Shown here piece after piece: positions 1 to 13,000 of a stretch of DNA of 64,000 nt. The first letter of the stretch is position 1, and every line of letters begins with the position of its first letter. The stretch lies in contig JARVKI010000009.1 in NCBI GenBank assembly GCA_036674765.1, positions 310,001-374,000 on the forward strand. The letters are read 5' to 3'. The DNA comes from Seiridium cupressi (taxonomy: Eukaryota; Ascomycota; Sordariomycetes; Amphisphaeriales; Sporocadaceae). The position numbers and the translations under genes are program-made. The notes under the pieces were generated by a model. It searched no databases. It saw only the letters and a program-made list of their open reading frames with translations, and was not told the origin of the DNA.

Positions 1-1394
1 AACAAGTGGAAAAGAACGACTGCCGCAAACCAGTGGCGGTATGGATCGTTGGATGCTGAAGCTGATGGTTGCAAAAGAGTTGTGAGGATGTTGGCAGTTT
101 CATCACTCCCACTGTCGTAGCCTTCAATAGCTCGATGAAGGAAGTGGAGGCGGATCTCATCATGATTATGGAAGTAAGCCTTTAGGCATTCGCAAGCGGC
201 CATTCGCAGGTCAAACAGCTGTAGAGAAGTTACGCTCAAGGTAAGGTCCAATAAGCCATCAATCACGTATACAAACGTGACGGATATGCCATTCGTCTTG
301 CCATTTACTCCGTTTGTATCAGTTGGAAGAACAGTTGGTACTTGGAGCTGGGCAAAAGCTTCTTGGAGCTCCCGGTTATCCCGGATGATTTCAGCACAGA
401 TAGTTAGCGCCTCTGCTCGTATTGAGATATCTGCAGCCTGAGCAAAGGCGAGCTGCAACGCATGATACAGCACTCCATGCTGCCAAAAGGCCTTCTGGTT
501 GAGGGCCGTCTCCTTTTCACCAGGTGACAGAAAGAGCCGTACGATAGCAAGTAATGCGTATGTATTCCGGTTTCCCTGCTGTTGCGCCCATTGTACGACA
601 TCTTCCACCTCTTTCCCGAGTTCGTATGTGGTTTTGAGCAACTGTGATAGCTGAGCTACATATCCCTCCTCGCGAAATGTGTATTGGTTGGACGGGTTCA
701 GCCGGAGAAGGTTTACTAGCAAGACAAGGCAGTCTTCCACGATTCTATCGCCCTCGGACAGAGCCCCTTCGGCAAATATGATGGTGAAGATCCGTTCGAA
801 AGCTCCCTGAAAGGCAACGGACTTCTGTATATCCGGCGATGTTGGTGTGAGATACGTCAGCAGCGAAACTGCCTCGTTCCTCACAGCTTCCCGGCGGTCT
901 TCCAGAACGGCCACCAAGCTCGAAATTCCCAGAGGCGCGGCAAAAACGCAAGCTTCGGTTCTGTCGGCTCGAGCGGATAGGACAGCAGAGAGTAGTTGCA
1001 ACGAATAAAGTCTCGAGTAGAAATCGTTTGTTTCGAGGAAGTCGAGGAGCAGCGTCACGTTCTCTTGTCGCTGGGTGAACTCGTCAGCTAGCCAAAGAGC
1101 TATGTCTTCTGACGCCTCAGGACTATTTTGATTGGGGTTGAACAGCATCAAGAGTGTTTCAAGGACCACCTTGACGGTATCAACATCTTCGCCATCTTTG
1201 GACAGGCTCCCAATCAAGCTCCTTAAAGCACCTGAAGCTACCGACGCAGGGTAATCCTTTGCAAAGCTCCGTAGCCCGAGAATGGCAGCACGTCGGTCCT
1301 CGAGAAGAGTTGCCGAGTTCAGGCGACCACTAAGGACGGCGATGGTCTCGCCTACAGATTGTTTCGCCGGCGCATTCGCAATCGTCGAGAACAT
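1..1394 (-). CDS. uso1: USO1/p115-type vesicle tethering protein, N-terminal part (cut by window start)
   Basis: The reverse strand is open without a stop or intron from an ATG at 1394-1392 to base 1, giving about 464 residues with the C-terminus outside the window. The product reads as the armadillo-like head of Uso1/p115, the Golgi tether that works with Rab1/Ypt1 and SNAREs in ER-to-Golgi transport. Family-like segments are LLEDRRAAILGLRSFAKDYP (about residues 30-50), the stretch beginning DVDTVKVVLETLLMLFNPN, and a later stretch containing VYVIDGLLDL. The helical-repeat character and length agree with the Uso1 head; the coiled-coil tail expected after about residue 700 is not present here. 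It is divergently arranged with RAT1 across a 1.1 kb spacer. Identity is by recognition of the family pattern. Confidence 0.9.
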   Translation of the reverse strand, partial: MFSTIANAPAKQSVGETIAVLSGRLNSATLLEDRRAAILGLRSFAKDYPASVASGALRSLIGSLSKDGEDVDTVKVVLETLLMLFNPNQNSPEASEDIALWLADEFTQRQENVTLLLDFLETNDFYSRLYSLQLLSAVLSARADRTEACVFAAPLGISSLVAVLEDRREAVRNEAVSLLTYLTPTSPDIQKSVAFQGAFERIFTIIFAEGALSEGDRIVEDCLVLLVNLLRLNPSNQYTFREEGYVAQLSQLLKTTYELGKEVEDVVQWAQQQGNRNTYALLAIVRLFLSPGEKETALNQKAFWQHGVLYHALQLAFAQAADISIRAEALTICAEIIRDNRELQEAFAQLQVPTVLPTDTNGVNGKTNGISVTFVYVIDGLLDLTLSVTSLQLFDLRMAACECLKAYFHNHDEIRLHFLHRAIEGYDSGSDETANILTTLLQPSASASNDPYRHWFAAVVLFHL

Positions 1395-2469
1395 GTTGAC
1401 TTATAGAAGGGAGGTGCTGATGACTGGAAGGAAACCGAGGCCATTTGAGAAAGGTTACCGACTCTTATTTGTTTGGCTCATCATGGGGCATACAACGATT
1501 GGACAAACGTCTCGGCAGTGGAGGATATATTCGGCAGCTTTACTCGTGGTAGATCACTGCTTTGTTGAAGCTTCGTGATTGGAAAACTCTCATTTGGCTA
1601 CGTATCTTTTTTTTTTGGCTAAGCATGGAACTAATTTACACCCAAGGATCAACAACTATTTTCGCATTAGAAAGAGTTATGCATGTAATGCGATAGTCTC
1701 ATGTAACCAGCGCACGTATGCGCCCATCCTAAGTAACGGCCAATTCATACGCGTCTCCACTGAAAAGTTATGTCAGCGAATATGCTAATTGCTCGTGCGA
1801 GAGTACAGGACAACCCGAGAGCTCTCTTGGAAGTGATGAGTTGCCAGCCAAAATACCCGATTGAATCTGGGGTGGTTGAAGATTCTATTGGGAACTAATG
1901 AACCATGGAGGGAAAACATAACTCAAGTACATCAGTACTCAAAATACTTAAATCCATTGCTAAAAAGAGTAACCTTTTTACAAGATTTGGACCTTTGTAC
2001 TATTCTCTTAATATAGAAAAGGCCATGTCTCCTGCATTATTACATACATAGCCTTTCTATCAGAGCTGTCGGCGTTACCAGCTCCGTGAGCCGACATTTA
2101 TGGGGCGGTTATCCTCTTCAGCTGAATTAGTGCAGCAAATTTTGAGCTAAGCAAGTTAGCGCAAGGCAATTGCGACGAGAATTCAAAGATCTCTAATGCG
2201 CGTCGCATCTGCAACTTCATTGTTCACATCGACGGCAACAACAAAGTGCGCCACATTCTACAGCGACAGCATCGAACCGAGTTACTTCTCATCTCGATTA
2301 CACCGATGCGCGCATCACCGTTGACACCACATTTTCCGATAACTGGGCACATCCAGCTCAGCTTAGCTTGGCAGCTATCTCTGACATATATATACGTCCA
2401 GTACCATCTATAGACGCGGCCACTCCGATCACAGACTTCAAATCATTCGACTGTAATCACACCGCCAAT
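1395..2469. other. Divergent intergenic region USO1 / RAT1
   Basis: About 1.07 kb between two start codons on opposite strands, so it must hold both promoters and 5' leaders. It has a T9 run near 1607 and an AT-rich block at about 1920-2050. The last 200 bases before the RAT1 ATG contain a pyrimidine-rich leader. The frame of RAT1 stays open upstream of 2470, but without a convincing earlier start. No RNA gene or repeat was recognised. Confidence 0.5.
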
Positions 2470-5400
2470 ATGGGTATCCCAGCCGCTTTTCGATGGCTTT
2501 CCAACAAGTACCCCAAGATCGTATCTCCTGTGATCGAGGATCAACCTATCGTGATGGACGATGGGTCCACCATTCCCGTGGACACCACGAGGCCCAATCC
2601 CAATGGCGAAGAGTTCGACAATCTCTACTTGGATATGAACGGCATTGTACATCCTTGTTCCCATCCCGAGGACCGGCCCGCGCCCAAGGATGAGGAAGAG
2701 ATGATGCTGGAGGTTTTCAAGTACACAGATCGGGTGGTGAATATGGTGCGCCCAAGGAAGTTGCTCATGATTGCTATTGGTAAGTTCTGGGTACCCTCAA
2801 AGTTGTTTCCCCGCGTATTCTAACAATAGTCCCAGATGGCGTTGCCCCTCGTGCGAAGATGAACCAACAACGTTCGAGACGATTCCGTTCCGCGCAGGAG
2901 GCGCAAGAGAAGGAAGCCGACAAGCAAGAACTTTATAAGATGATCAAGCAACAGAACGGCGGCGTTCTTCCCCCCGAGACTTTGGAGGCAATGACCAAAA
3001 AGGCATTCGATTCCAATTCTATCACCCCCGGGACCCCGTTTATGGACATCCTGGCTGGCAGCCTGAGATATTGGTGTGCCTACAAACTGAATACGGATCC
3101 TGGTTGGTCCAAAATGAAAGTTATCATCTCAGATGCTACTGTTCCTGGAGAGGGCGAACACAAGATCATGAACTTTGTTCGATCTCAGAGAACATCGCCT
3201 GAACACGACCCAAACACCCGTCATGTCATCTACGGTCTTGATGCTGATCTTATCATGTTGGGCCTTGCGACTCATGAACCACACTTCCGTGTCCTACGTG
3301 AGGATGTATTCGCTCAGGAAGGAAAGGTCAGGACCTGCAGGCTCTGTGGTCAACCAGGCCACGAAGCCAGGGATTGCCGTGGCGAGGCTAAGCCCAAAGA
3401 CGATGAACTGGTAGACAAGAAGCCTATGCCGCTGAAACCGTTCATTTGGCTCCATGTCTCGGTCTTGCGAGAATACCTTGCTGTAGAGCTTGACATCCCC
3501 GGGCTCCCGTTCCGCTTCGACTTGGAAAGAGCTATTGACGATTGGGTGTTCATGTGCTTTTTTGTTGGTAACGATTTTCTGCCCCATCTTCCTGCTCTTG
3601 AGATCCGTGAAAATGGCATCGACACACTAACCGCTATATGGAGGGACAACCTCCCTCAAATGGGCGGTTATCTTACCAAGGATGGCAGCGTCGACCTAGC
3701 CAGAGCACAGTTCATTTTCGAAGGTTTAGCCAAGCAGGAAGATGCAATTTTCCGCAGAAGGAGAGAAACGGAAGAGAGACGGGAGGCTGGTGCCAAGAGA
3801 CGAAGACTTAACGACCAGAGGAACGGTCGGAATGGTAATCGCAACGGAGGCGAAGAGAACCTTCCAGCTGGCCCCCCGAAGGTGCTGACACACGATATGA
3901 TCGTCAATCGAGCACCTATTGAAGACGCCAATACGGCGAACAAGAGCGCTGCTGCGGTCCTGAAGAGCCAGATCCAAGGGTTGATGGGTAAATCGAATCC
4001 AACCAACGGGGATGGGCCTGCGACGCCCGAGACGCCGCCGTCAGCTCTAGGAAAGCGCAAAGCTGATATTCTCGAGAAAGACGAAGCCAGCACTCCTGGA
4101 AATGACTCGCAAGCTGGTACGCCGGCAGCACCAAAGAACGATCCGTCGGAAGACACAGTACGACTGTGGGAGGATGGCTATGCTGATAGGTACTACGAAC
4201 AGAAGTTCCATGTTGATCCAAAAGACATCGAGTTCCGCCACCAGGTCGCGAGGGCCTACACGGAAGGTCTAGCTTGGGTTCTTAGGTATTACTTTCAAGG
4301 CTGCCCTTCGTGGGAGTGGTTCTATCCTTACCACTATGCTCCTTTCGCACAGGACTTTGTGGATCTTAGCAAGATGGAGATCAAGTTCGAGAAAGGCAGA
4401 ATATCTCGGCCCTTCGAGCAGCTTCTCAGTGTCCAGCCGGCAGCTTCTCGCCACGTCTTGCCCTCGGAATTCCATGACTTGATGACCGATCCAAACAGTG
4501 AGATCATCGACTTCTACCCAGAGGATTTCGAGGTTGATCTGAATGGCAAGAAGATGGCATGGCAAGGAGTGGCGCTCTTGCCGTTCATCGACATGCCCCG
4601 TCTCCTTGCCGCAGCTGAGAAGAAGTATCCGCTCTTGAGCGCAACTGAAACAGCACGGAATGGACTTGGAAAAGAGGTGTTACTACTCTCAGAAGCCAAT
4701 CAAGAGCTTTACGACGATATCATTAGCCAGTTCTACTCAAAGAAGCAAGGCGCGCCCAAGCATAAGATCAACCCTCGACTGGCGCAAGGCTTATCCGGAA
4801 GAGTCGAGAAGCAGGAGGACTATCTTCCGCACGGTAGTCTGGAATACCCGCTTGACAGGAACGGGATGCCTAATGTGGAGGATGATCGGTCATTGACGTA
4901 AGTGTCACTCTGCTGTTGACGCGTTTGTTCTCTCTGCGCTAACAAAACTCTAGTGTGATATATGAGATGCCCGCCAGCGCTCACGCGCACAAATCAATGC
5001 TGCTGCGGGGGGTCGAGCTGCCAACGCCTGCGTTGAACCGCCATGATGTTGAAGAACTGAGGGGCAAGTTGAGAAATGCTGGGCGGAGCTATGGTGGCGC
5101 ACCATTGGGCCGTGGAGGCTACAACGGCAACCGCGGGGGCAGGATCAATTACGGTCCAGGGTCCGGTGGCCGCGACGGACGTCAGGACAGGCCTCCGCAT
5201 TACAACGGCAATCAGAACCGATATCTGGCACCCGATGCTTTCCCACCGGTGCCACCTCCCGGATGGGTTCCCCCAGGATTCGTTGCCGGTTTCCCTCCTC
5301 CACCGCCCCCGGTCCATTATGGCGGTGGTCGTGGCGGCGGTAACTACGGAGGTTCGTATGGTGGCAACTACGGTGGTAACCAGGGCTACTATCAAGCTCC

Positions 5401-5515
5401 GCCGCCACCTCAGGGTGGCGGGTATAGTGGAAATGGCAACTCTGGTTCATATGGTCGTGATCGACGTCCATACGATGATGGCAGAGGCCAACGTGGAGGT
5501 AGGAATTATAGATAG
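2470..5515 (+). CDS. rat1: 5'-3' exoribonuclease 2 (Rat1/Xrn2)
   Basis: Nuclear 5'-3' exonuclease that degrades uncapped RNA, promotes Pol II termination and trims rRNA/snoRNA precursors. Exons are 2470-2779, 2836-4897 and 4954-5515 (introns 56 bp each; phases agree), giving 977 residues, normal for fungal Rat1. The start is set by [17 protein letters not shown], the invariant XRN N-terminus. XRN catalytic-domain motifs are visible: [24 protein letters not shown] and [17 protein letters not shown] zinc knuckle ([14 protein letters not shown], near residue 270) sits between conserved XRN blocks, as in many filamentous fungal Rat1 proteins. A charged, low-complexity linker (about 430-550) precedes the second conserved block containing [20 protein letters not shown]. 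The last exon encodes a Gly/Tyr/Asn/Pro-rich tail with RGG-like repeats. Confidence 0.95.
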
Positions 5516-7007
5516 CCGACTGACAAAGGGACTACTCTTGCAGTTACGGGTGCATTTGGACTGTGCACATTCAAAGACTCGCGGCGAGCCTTGAGACATA
5601 GCTAATGCTGAGCGAGCCCGCGCTTTGCGGCTCCCGCCTCCTCCGTTTCTCATATACTGTATCTGCGTGACTATGACTACGTGAAAGGACTTTGCAGTTT
5701 ATGTGATTGTTGGCCAGTAAAATGGGGCAAGGCCGTACGAAGGTACGCGACGGACGTGGCGCTAAACATACCCGAAAGGTCTCACGCTTACGCCATCTCT
5801 GGATGTCAGATGTCTTAGCTGGACAAATTATTGGGGGTTTCTGGGTTCATGGGTGATAGGACTGGAAACTCGCAAGAATAGGGGCAAGCTAGGCCATGTC
5901 GTCTGGCTGATCAATATCACATCTATGCTCCTTTCGGACTGGGCTCACGATCCCTGCCGCAAGCTATGCAGGAGGTGACGACAATGTACGTAGAGCAAAC
6001 GTTGCGGTGGACTCGGAATACGCAGACGACGAGATGGCGGCGATTTCTCACGATGTTGCAGTCGTGTGGTTGATGGCCGCTTTTCGAGATGCTAGGCGGC
6101 ACGCCCGTAGGTTCCAATTTGGGGTTTCATGGGAAGTTCCGCTATGATGTGCATGCATACATCGTGACCCATCCACCAGTGGGCACTAACTGCTTTCGAA
6201 CAGGCCTAGACAGTTTAGCTCGTCCAGGAACCTTTTCTTCAGGGGAGGTGACTGGCTTCTCGAAGCATGACAGCAGGACCCTGTCTCGCTGGACGTGGCC
6301 GAAGGAGTTCAACAATCAGGGTGGTCCAGTGGCCCATGACGGTTGAGATTTGCAGAGGAGTTTCGACCTTGTATTCGAGAAATGAGGATTGCTGGGATCT
6401 GGAAGCTGAAGATTGCTTCGAGGTGGACACCAGCCGGCACTGCGCTACCTCATGGAGAGTGTTATGTCCGATAGCCCCCCCGCATACCCTGAACGTGTTG
6501 GGCTGCCGCACCCATTTGATGGCAATAATTATTGGATTGGTCGTTCATTATGCCCCCCAACAGTGCGCTCTGCCTGACGAACATCTGGACTGCGACTAGA
6601 CGTCTCATTGCAGAGGCTGCGACAACTTGACGAGGTGGCAAACCTTAATTGTTCCCTCCCTCAGACGTCTCTGGTATCAAACTCGCAGGCCCATTCCCCT
6701 CCTCGTTCGGCGCTTTTTGGCGAGGCGCGGCAACTGCAACGATTCGCGACCATAATTGTAGTACGCCGGCACCACGACTACGTTCGAAGCCCTTCCCGCA
6801 CGCCGTCGGCGACGTTTTAGGCAATTTTCCTGGCATCAGGCAGGGCACTGGAGCACATTCGAAGCTGTCTCGAGGATTTGGTTGATATTATCCGTACCAG
6901 GCGACGCGGTGGCCCTCTTACCATCTACCCCACGTCCCGAGTTCGAGGGTCTGTGGCGCCGTCACGATGATGAGCAGCTTCAGGATTGCTAGACGACGGA
7001 ATACAAG
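5516..7007. other. Intergenic region RAT1 to IRA-type RasGAP
   Basis: About 1.5 kb between tandem genes. It holds the RAT1 3' end and the promoter and leader of the RasGAP gene. Short open frames on both strands have no recognisable domain and no splice-consistent extension. No tRNA, repeat or mobile element was seen. Confidence 0.4.
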
Positions 7008-10000
7008 ATGAATGGCGATGCGGGTCTCGTCGGCTGCTTAGTCGAGAGACTCACTACTAGGGTAACGTCATCTGTCCACTTCATTGCTTCTTTCCGGCCT
7101 CCTATGGAATATCCATGGGTTTGACGCTAACTATCCGCTGCGCAGCTCCCGCATCGCACCGGCACGCAAGGCCCAGACTTCCATCAGGACGAAATCATTG
7201 TCATCACACGCGCCTCGTTACTGAAGATCAGTGCCTCATCCATAGAGGTTGTGCTCGACTCGCTTATTACCTTGCTTGAGGAGCTCGTTCGTGCCTACAG
7301 AGGCTTGGGAGCCCAGCCTGCGCATGTCTTTGCCTCGGCATTATATGTGTTTGAATTGATCGCCGATTGTTGCGACGCCTCCTGGCAACACCAACGAGAG
7401 AAAGTCGCCAATGGCGCGGGCGAGAATGGGAGGTCTGTTACGGCGCCGGTCCTCCCAGGCACCCTGGATGGGATACTGGTGCGGCGGATAATGGAGTTGT
7501 GTAAGGCCCTACTGGATCCCGTACCGGAAGGTTGGACTCTCCCATCAATCACTCTGTTGGAGGACTATACCATGCAGGACGCTCTTGACCGGAGCAATCT
7601 CGAGGAGCTGGGGCTGCGTAGCGCCTCTGACCCGCCCGGGCAGAATATTCTCAGGATGCAGCGAGGCTTACAGCTCGAGCCTCATGCCAAAAGGATCATC
7701 GAGTACTGCACCGCGGGCAGTTGGCACGCGTGCTTTGAATATCTCAGAAACACCGTCTTTGGAATACGTACTGCTGCGACGATGCAGTCCGGCATACCGC
7801 AGCCTACAACATTGGCCGAGGAGGAGAAGGGCTCTTTGACCATTTTGCGGTTGCTGGCTTATACATGGGTCGACGCGCAAAAGCTAGGCTCTGTAGTCCA
7901 AGAGCTCTGCTCCAGCTTTCTTCATTTCAAAAAGTCCTTCCAGAACACAGTCGCGATTGCACTTCCCATGCTGATCCGGAGATGGATCGATCGCTATCAA
8001 GGTGAGTTCGTCAGGCTGCACAGCCAGCATAGAAGGCTGGATTGTGGTGCGGACACTCTGTTCGATATGGCCCAGACTGCCGTCGACAACCCCCAGAGGC
8101 GGGCTATTTTGTCTCCGATGCAAATGGCCCTTCTTTTCCTCCTTCCAGATGTCTTTGAAGTTGCTAGCGGGTTGCGGGAGGCTAAGAGCGGTGGCATGAA
8201 CAAGAAGATGCAGTTCCTCGATGGGCTTAGAAAAGGCTTAAAAAACAGGAATGAGTCTGCAGCCTACTGCGTGCTCCAATTACTGCGCGTCGTGCGACGT
8301 TTCGATATTGCTAGCGACGCAGCTATCATCAGTTACGCCATGGACATACAGGACGAAGTACGGGATGCAACTTTTCGTCGGACTTCGAGTGGCGAAACAA
8401 CTTTATTCGATCAGGATATGATAACTGCTGCGTTCACCTTCCTCACCCACCTAAATCTCGAAGGCAGTGTAGAATCCCTCGCGCAAACGTGTTTGCATCC
8501 CTCCTCGCCAATGATTTTCAAGATTGCCATCATACAAGCATGTGCATTCTTCGCTCGAGAGCAGAACGCAGACGAGTATAACTCGCTTTTCGTCGAGACA
8601 GTAGGCTTTGTTCAGAGTCAGATGAAGGTAATCTCAGCAAGATTCTCATATCCGAGCGACTTGACTAATCACTACTAGACAATGTTCGCCGTGCAGTCAA
8701 GCATGGCCAGTGGAAACCATGCCACTCAGCGGAAAGCGTCGGAGGCGAACGCTGCCAACCTCACCTTGCTACGTAATATCCTCAAATTCCTTGAACCCTC
8801 ACCCGAGGCTTTACTCGAAAATCCACCAGAGGACAACGCCGAAGCCTTCTACGAGGATATCTTCCAAGGAATCGTGTCATGCATGGTGTCACCAGATGAT
8901 CAAGTCAGAATCTTGGCCGGTAGCGTCGCCAAGAACCTGTTCTCCCAGGGCAGTGTGTTGGCTCGATCGCGTAAAGGAAAGCGACTGGATCAACAGTCCT
9001 TAAGGTCCGACTTCTGGAGAATGACGTAAGTACCTGTCGCCGTTAGGTTAATCGTGAAGCTTACCCTCGTGCTCAGCTCGGCTGTTTTGAACAATATCTG
9101 TGATAGTCATCCACAACAAGGGGACGAAGCCACGCTGCGGTCGATTCGTAGCTACCTAGAATCAAGATTAATATTGCTCAAGTCCATTCAGGTAAATCAT
9201 GAGTGGCCCTGGCTAATCGAAATAATGTTACTAACGCAAGCCGCAGGAATTGACTGACCCTCCCCGTGAGATTCCGGAACGAACTGCGACATCAACAAAA
9301 CTTGAGACTCTGTTCTTGGTATCTTTATGCTCCCCTGACATAGAAACCTGCCAACTCGTCACATCATGTATCGCGTTATTCCAAGAGGAATGCGCCCTCA
9401 TAGACGCCATCGATTCGACCAAGACAGGCTCAGTCCTACTCCGGAACAGCGATATCTTCGAGGAAATGGGTTCCCGCGCCTTCCGATTTACCGGCGTTGT
9501 GGCATTTCAAAAACGTATACGTAATTTGCTGCGGCGTATGCAATTCTCTAGCGCCGGTATACTGAACGCCTGGGAAGTGGCGTTCGACAAATGGTTACAC
9601 TTATCTAAAGACGTTTCAACGGCGGCCGTGGATTCTGTTGACGACAGGACACTATCCGAATGGCGCAATTACACTGGGTTTCTTGCATCTCTGGGAGGCA
9701 TCTGTACCGCCGACCAGGCTTTCGTGTTGGAAGAGCCCGCAATCAGTGGACTGAAATGGATTGATAGGCTATCATCAGAGAACTTTGAGGAGCCTCTGCT
9801 CAGCCGATATCTCCGCCTTAGTGTCCAACTTCTGGCATGTACTAATGTGCGAGTCAGGGAGACAATGAGAGACGTCCTCTCAACCGAGATCTCACCAAAT
9901 CTCTATCAGCCCCTTTTCAAAGCTTTAGAGTCTGAGCTGGAGGTTCTATTCACAGGTGCACTCGAGACAGCTGGCAAAAACTCAGATGGGGAAATCATCT

Positions 10001-13000
10001 TCGCTGAGCAGGCTTCTTCTCTGCTGAAAGCCCTAGTTGAGCGGCTGCACTCCCCGTCCGACCTCGGAGCAGCGTCATCAGTGCACCTCGGTGCTCTAGC
10101 CCTCAATTTTGCAAAGTTCCTAGAAGGCGCAGTTGATAACATGAACTGTCTCAGGGTCAAGATCAAGGTCTGCCAGCTTTGCGAAGTTATTACCAAGAAA
10201 AAGGAGCATTTGAATCTCCGAGACGACGTGCGCATTCGTAATCAACTTCTCGAGTTCATCTTTGGCTGGATCGCGCGGCCAAGGTCCCCTCGCGGTGATG
10301 GTACCTACGGGCCAGGTCGTCAGGATGAAGTCATCCGCGTTCAGAAGGATCTCGATAAGGCGTGCCTTCGCTCACTTGCTGAGTTAACCTTCAGGCTGCC
10401 ACTGCAGCCGGGTGAGGGACATAACGACGCGGGTACCAGTGAGCTCAAGTCTCAGATGTTCCATACCTATTTCAATCGGTTTCTATCATTACTCAACTAT
10501 GAGTCGCAGGAAGGCTACCGGAGCGATCACCTTGTCCCTCCTACGACCCGCGACGACACCACCTCGGCGGCCGATCTTGCCATCACCATCTTATCTAACT
10601 TGTTGAGTGCGAACATTGATGTCGGCTTGAAGCATTCGCTGAGCATCGGATACCACGATAATATCGAGATTCGCACCGCGTTTCTCAAAGTCCTATTTAA
10701 CATCTTAGTCCAGGGCACTGAGTTCAGCAACCTGTCGGACGCAGCTGTCAATGAGAAATATGATGAACTCCTATCACTCCTGACGCATGACACTCAGCTT
10801 GCTGTGGCAATAGCTACAGTTTGTCCTAGCAATGAAGTCGACGAACTGACTGTTTCATTGTTGAACATCTTCGAGTCCCGTGGAATGGCTTTTGACCTCA
10901 TGGAGGGACTCATCAGGCAAGAAATCGAAGAGACTGAGAACGAGTCAGAAATCCTGCGGCGTAATTGCGTCGCAACGAAAGTACTTTCCATTTATGCCAA
11001 ATGGAAAGGCGCTCAATACCTTCGCGACACACTTCAGAAAGTGGTTGAGCGGCTTATGTTGACCTCGCAAGATCTAGACCTCGAGCTCGATCCCGCCAGA
11101 GGGATCCAAACACCAGAAGATATTCAGAAAAATGCACTTCAGCTACGGGTTGTCACAAAAGTTTTCATTGACGACATCCGCAACTCTGCCACCAGTATTC
11201 CGGCCTCGTTCAGGAAGATTTGCAGCATCATCTCCGAAGCTGTGCTGGAAAGGTTCCCAGAGGCCAAATATACGGCCGTCGGTGCATTCATCTTCCTAAG
11301 GTTCTTTTGCCCAGCCATTGTAGCGCCTGAAGTGGAAGGGCTGGTAGATACTCCTCCGTCCAAGGAGATGCGCCGCGGTTTACTCTTGATTGCCAAGGTT
11401 GTTCAGAATTTGGCGAATAACGTCTTGTTCGGTGCGAAAGAACCATACATGTTCCCATTGAATGAGTTCCTCACCGAGAATATCTACGACGTTACTACAT
11501 TCCTCCGTCAAATTTCCGTAAGCTATTTAACGTCCCCATGATACACAGTCGACTAACGGTTGATAGGTGACGCCTGATCCCAGTGAAATACGTGCGCCGG
11601 ACCCAGAAACATTTGATTTTGGTTCTTGCGTTGCCCTGCACCGGTTTCTCTACGACCATTGGGATCAAGTTCGTCAAAAGCTCATGTCTCGGGAAAGAAG
11701 AGACTATGTTCGGTCCCCTGCAGAGCTCCCTCGTGGGCGATCTCCTGTCTTGGAACCCCTGCGATCCCTTATAACAAACCTAGGCCCGCCACCATTGGCT
11801 GTGACCTGGAACAGACCCCAGATCTCAGCCAACAGCCCTCCGGCTTACTCCCGGTTCCAACAATTCATGTTGCGCAATGCCTTTCGTGGTACCGAATCAT
11901 TCATGACCTCACGCGCCGTTTACGATGGTGGTGAGAGCAAAGTCAGTTTCTTCGTAGCTTTGAATTACGGTTCAATCACTGATGTGTTATAGGACGGACT
12001 GTCGATCATCTGCATCATTCTCCGCCATATTGACTCGGACTCTATAGACTACGATACCTTGCTCTACTGCTATTTGAAGGTGGGTGCATTATTTTCAAGA
12101 CCTCTACATCGGCCAGACCATAGCCATTCCTCGAACCAGATGACTGACAGTAGTGCTAGATTGCGAGTCGATTGTGGCATAGACCATTCGGAATTCTCGT
12201 TGATGCTACATGTTATAATGGGCAAAACGAGCCTCCGGACGACTTTTTCAAGAAACTGGACTTGCTCTGTCCCATGGAACTTTCACGTCAACTATCGAGG
12301 GTCTATGTATACAATATGAACAGTGCATTCAGGTAAATGTCTTGCTTCATCCTGCGCCCCATTTCATTGCTGACCAGGCATAGGAAATGCCTGCGGCGCG
12401 TCCTGCGCGTGGCGACGAAGAGTGACACTAGTGTATTTAACCCGGGGAATGTGGACTATCATCTCATCGGCAGTCTGCAGGATCTTCAGGCTCATTTTCA
12501 TTTAAGCCAGCTTCACCTTCCAAAGGAAACCATTAGTGTAGTGACCGACACAAGGTTTATTTTCCAGCCCATCACAAGGCTATCAAAGACCAGGGGTAAG
12601 ATCGAGGTGATCATCAAAGTCGGCAGCCAGTTTGTCCAAGTCACTACAGTCAGAAAGCAAGAGGTGCACCCGGGGTTTCGTCTGAATGCGACTGTCAATG
12701 ATATCTTCAGGCTAGGAGAAGTGGAAGAAGCGCCGACTTCGATTCCCACTGAAGACGACTCGGCCTTTGGACTACGCGCTGATAACGGCAAAATCGTCAT
12801 GTATTTCCAGAGCCCCAAGAAGGCCGATGTTCTTCAAGCGGTCCGAGGCGCCAAAGTGAAATATGGCAAGGACACGAGAACTCAGAAGTCCTTTGAGAGA
12901 CTAATTCGCCCACAAGATGTCCCGGGCACTTTGCTGAACCTGGCTCTCACGAACCTTGCTGCACCTGATTCGATATTGCGACTCGCCTCATACAACCTAC

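Noticed and set aside
2368..2469. Upstream extension of the RAT1 frame
   Set aside because: The XRN family starts at MGIPAAFRW (2470); the extension lacks an ATG before it and reads as leader sequence.
3668..4156. 162-codon open frame antisense to RAT1
   Set aside because: It is the complement of the low-complexity linker of RAT1 and has no domain of its own.
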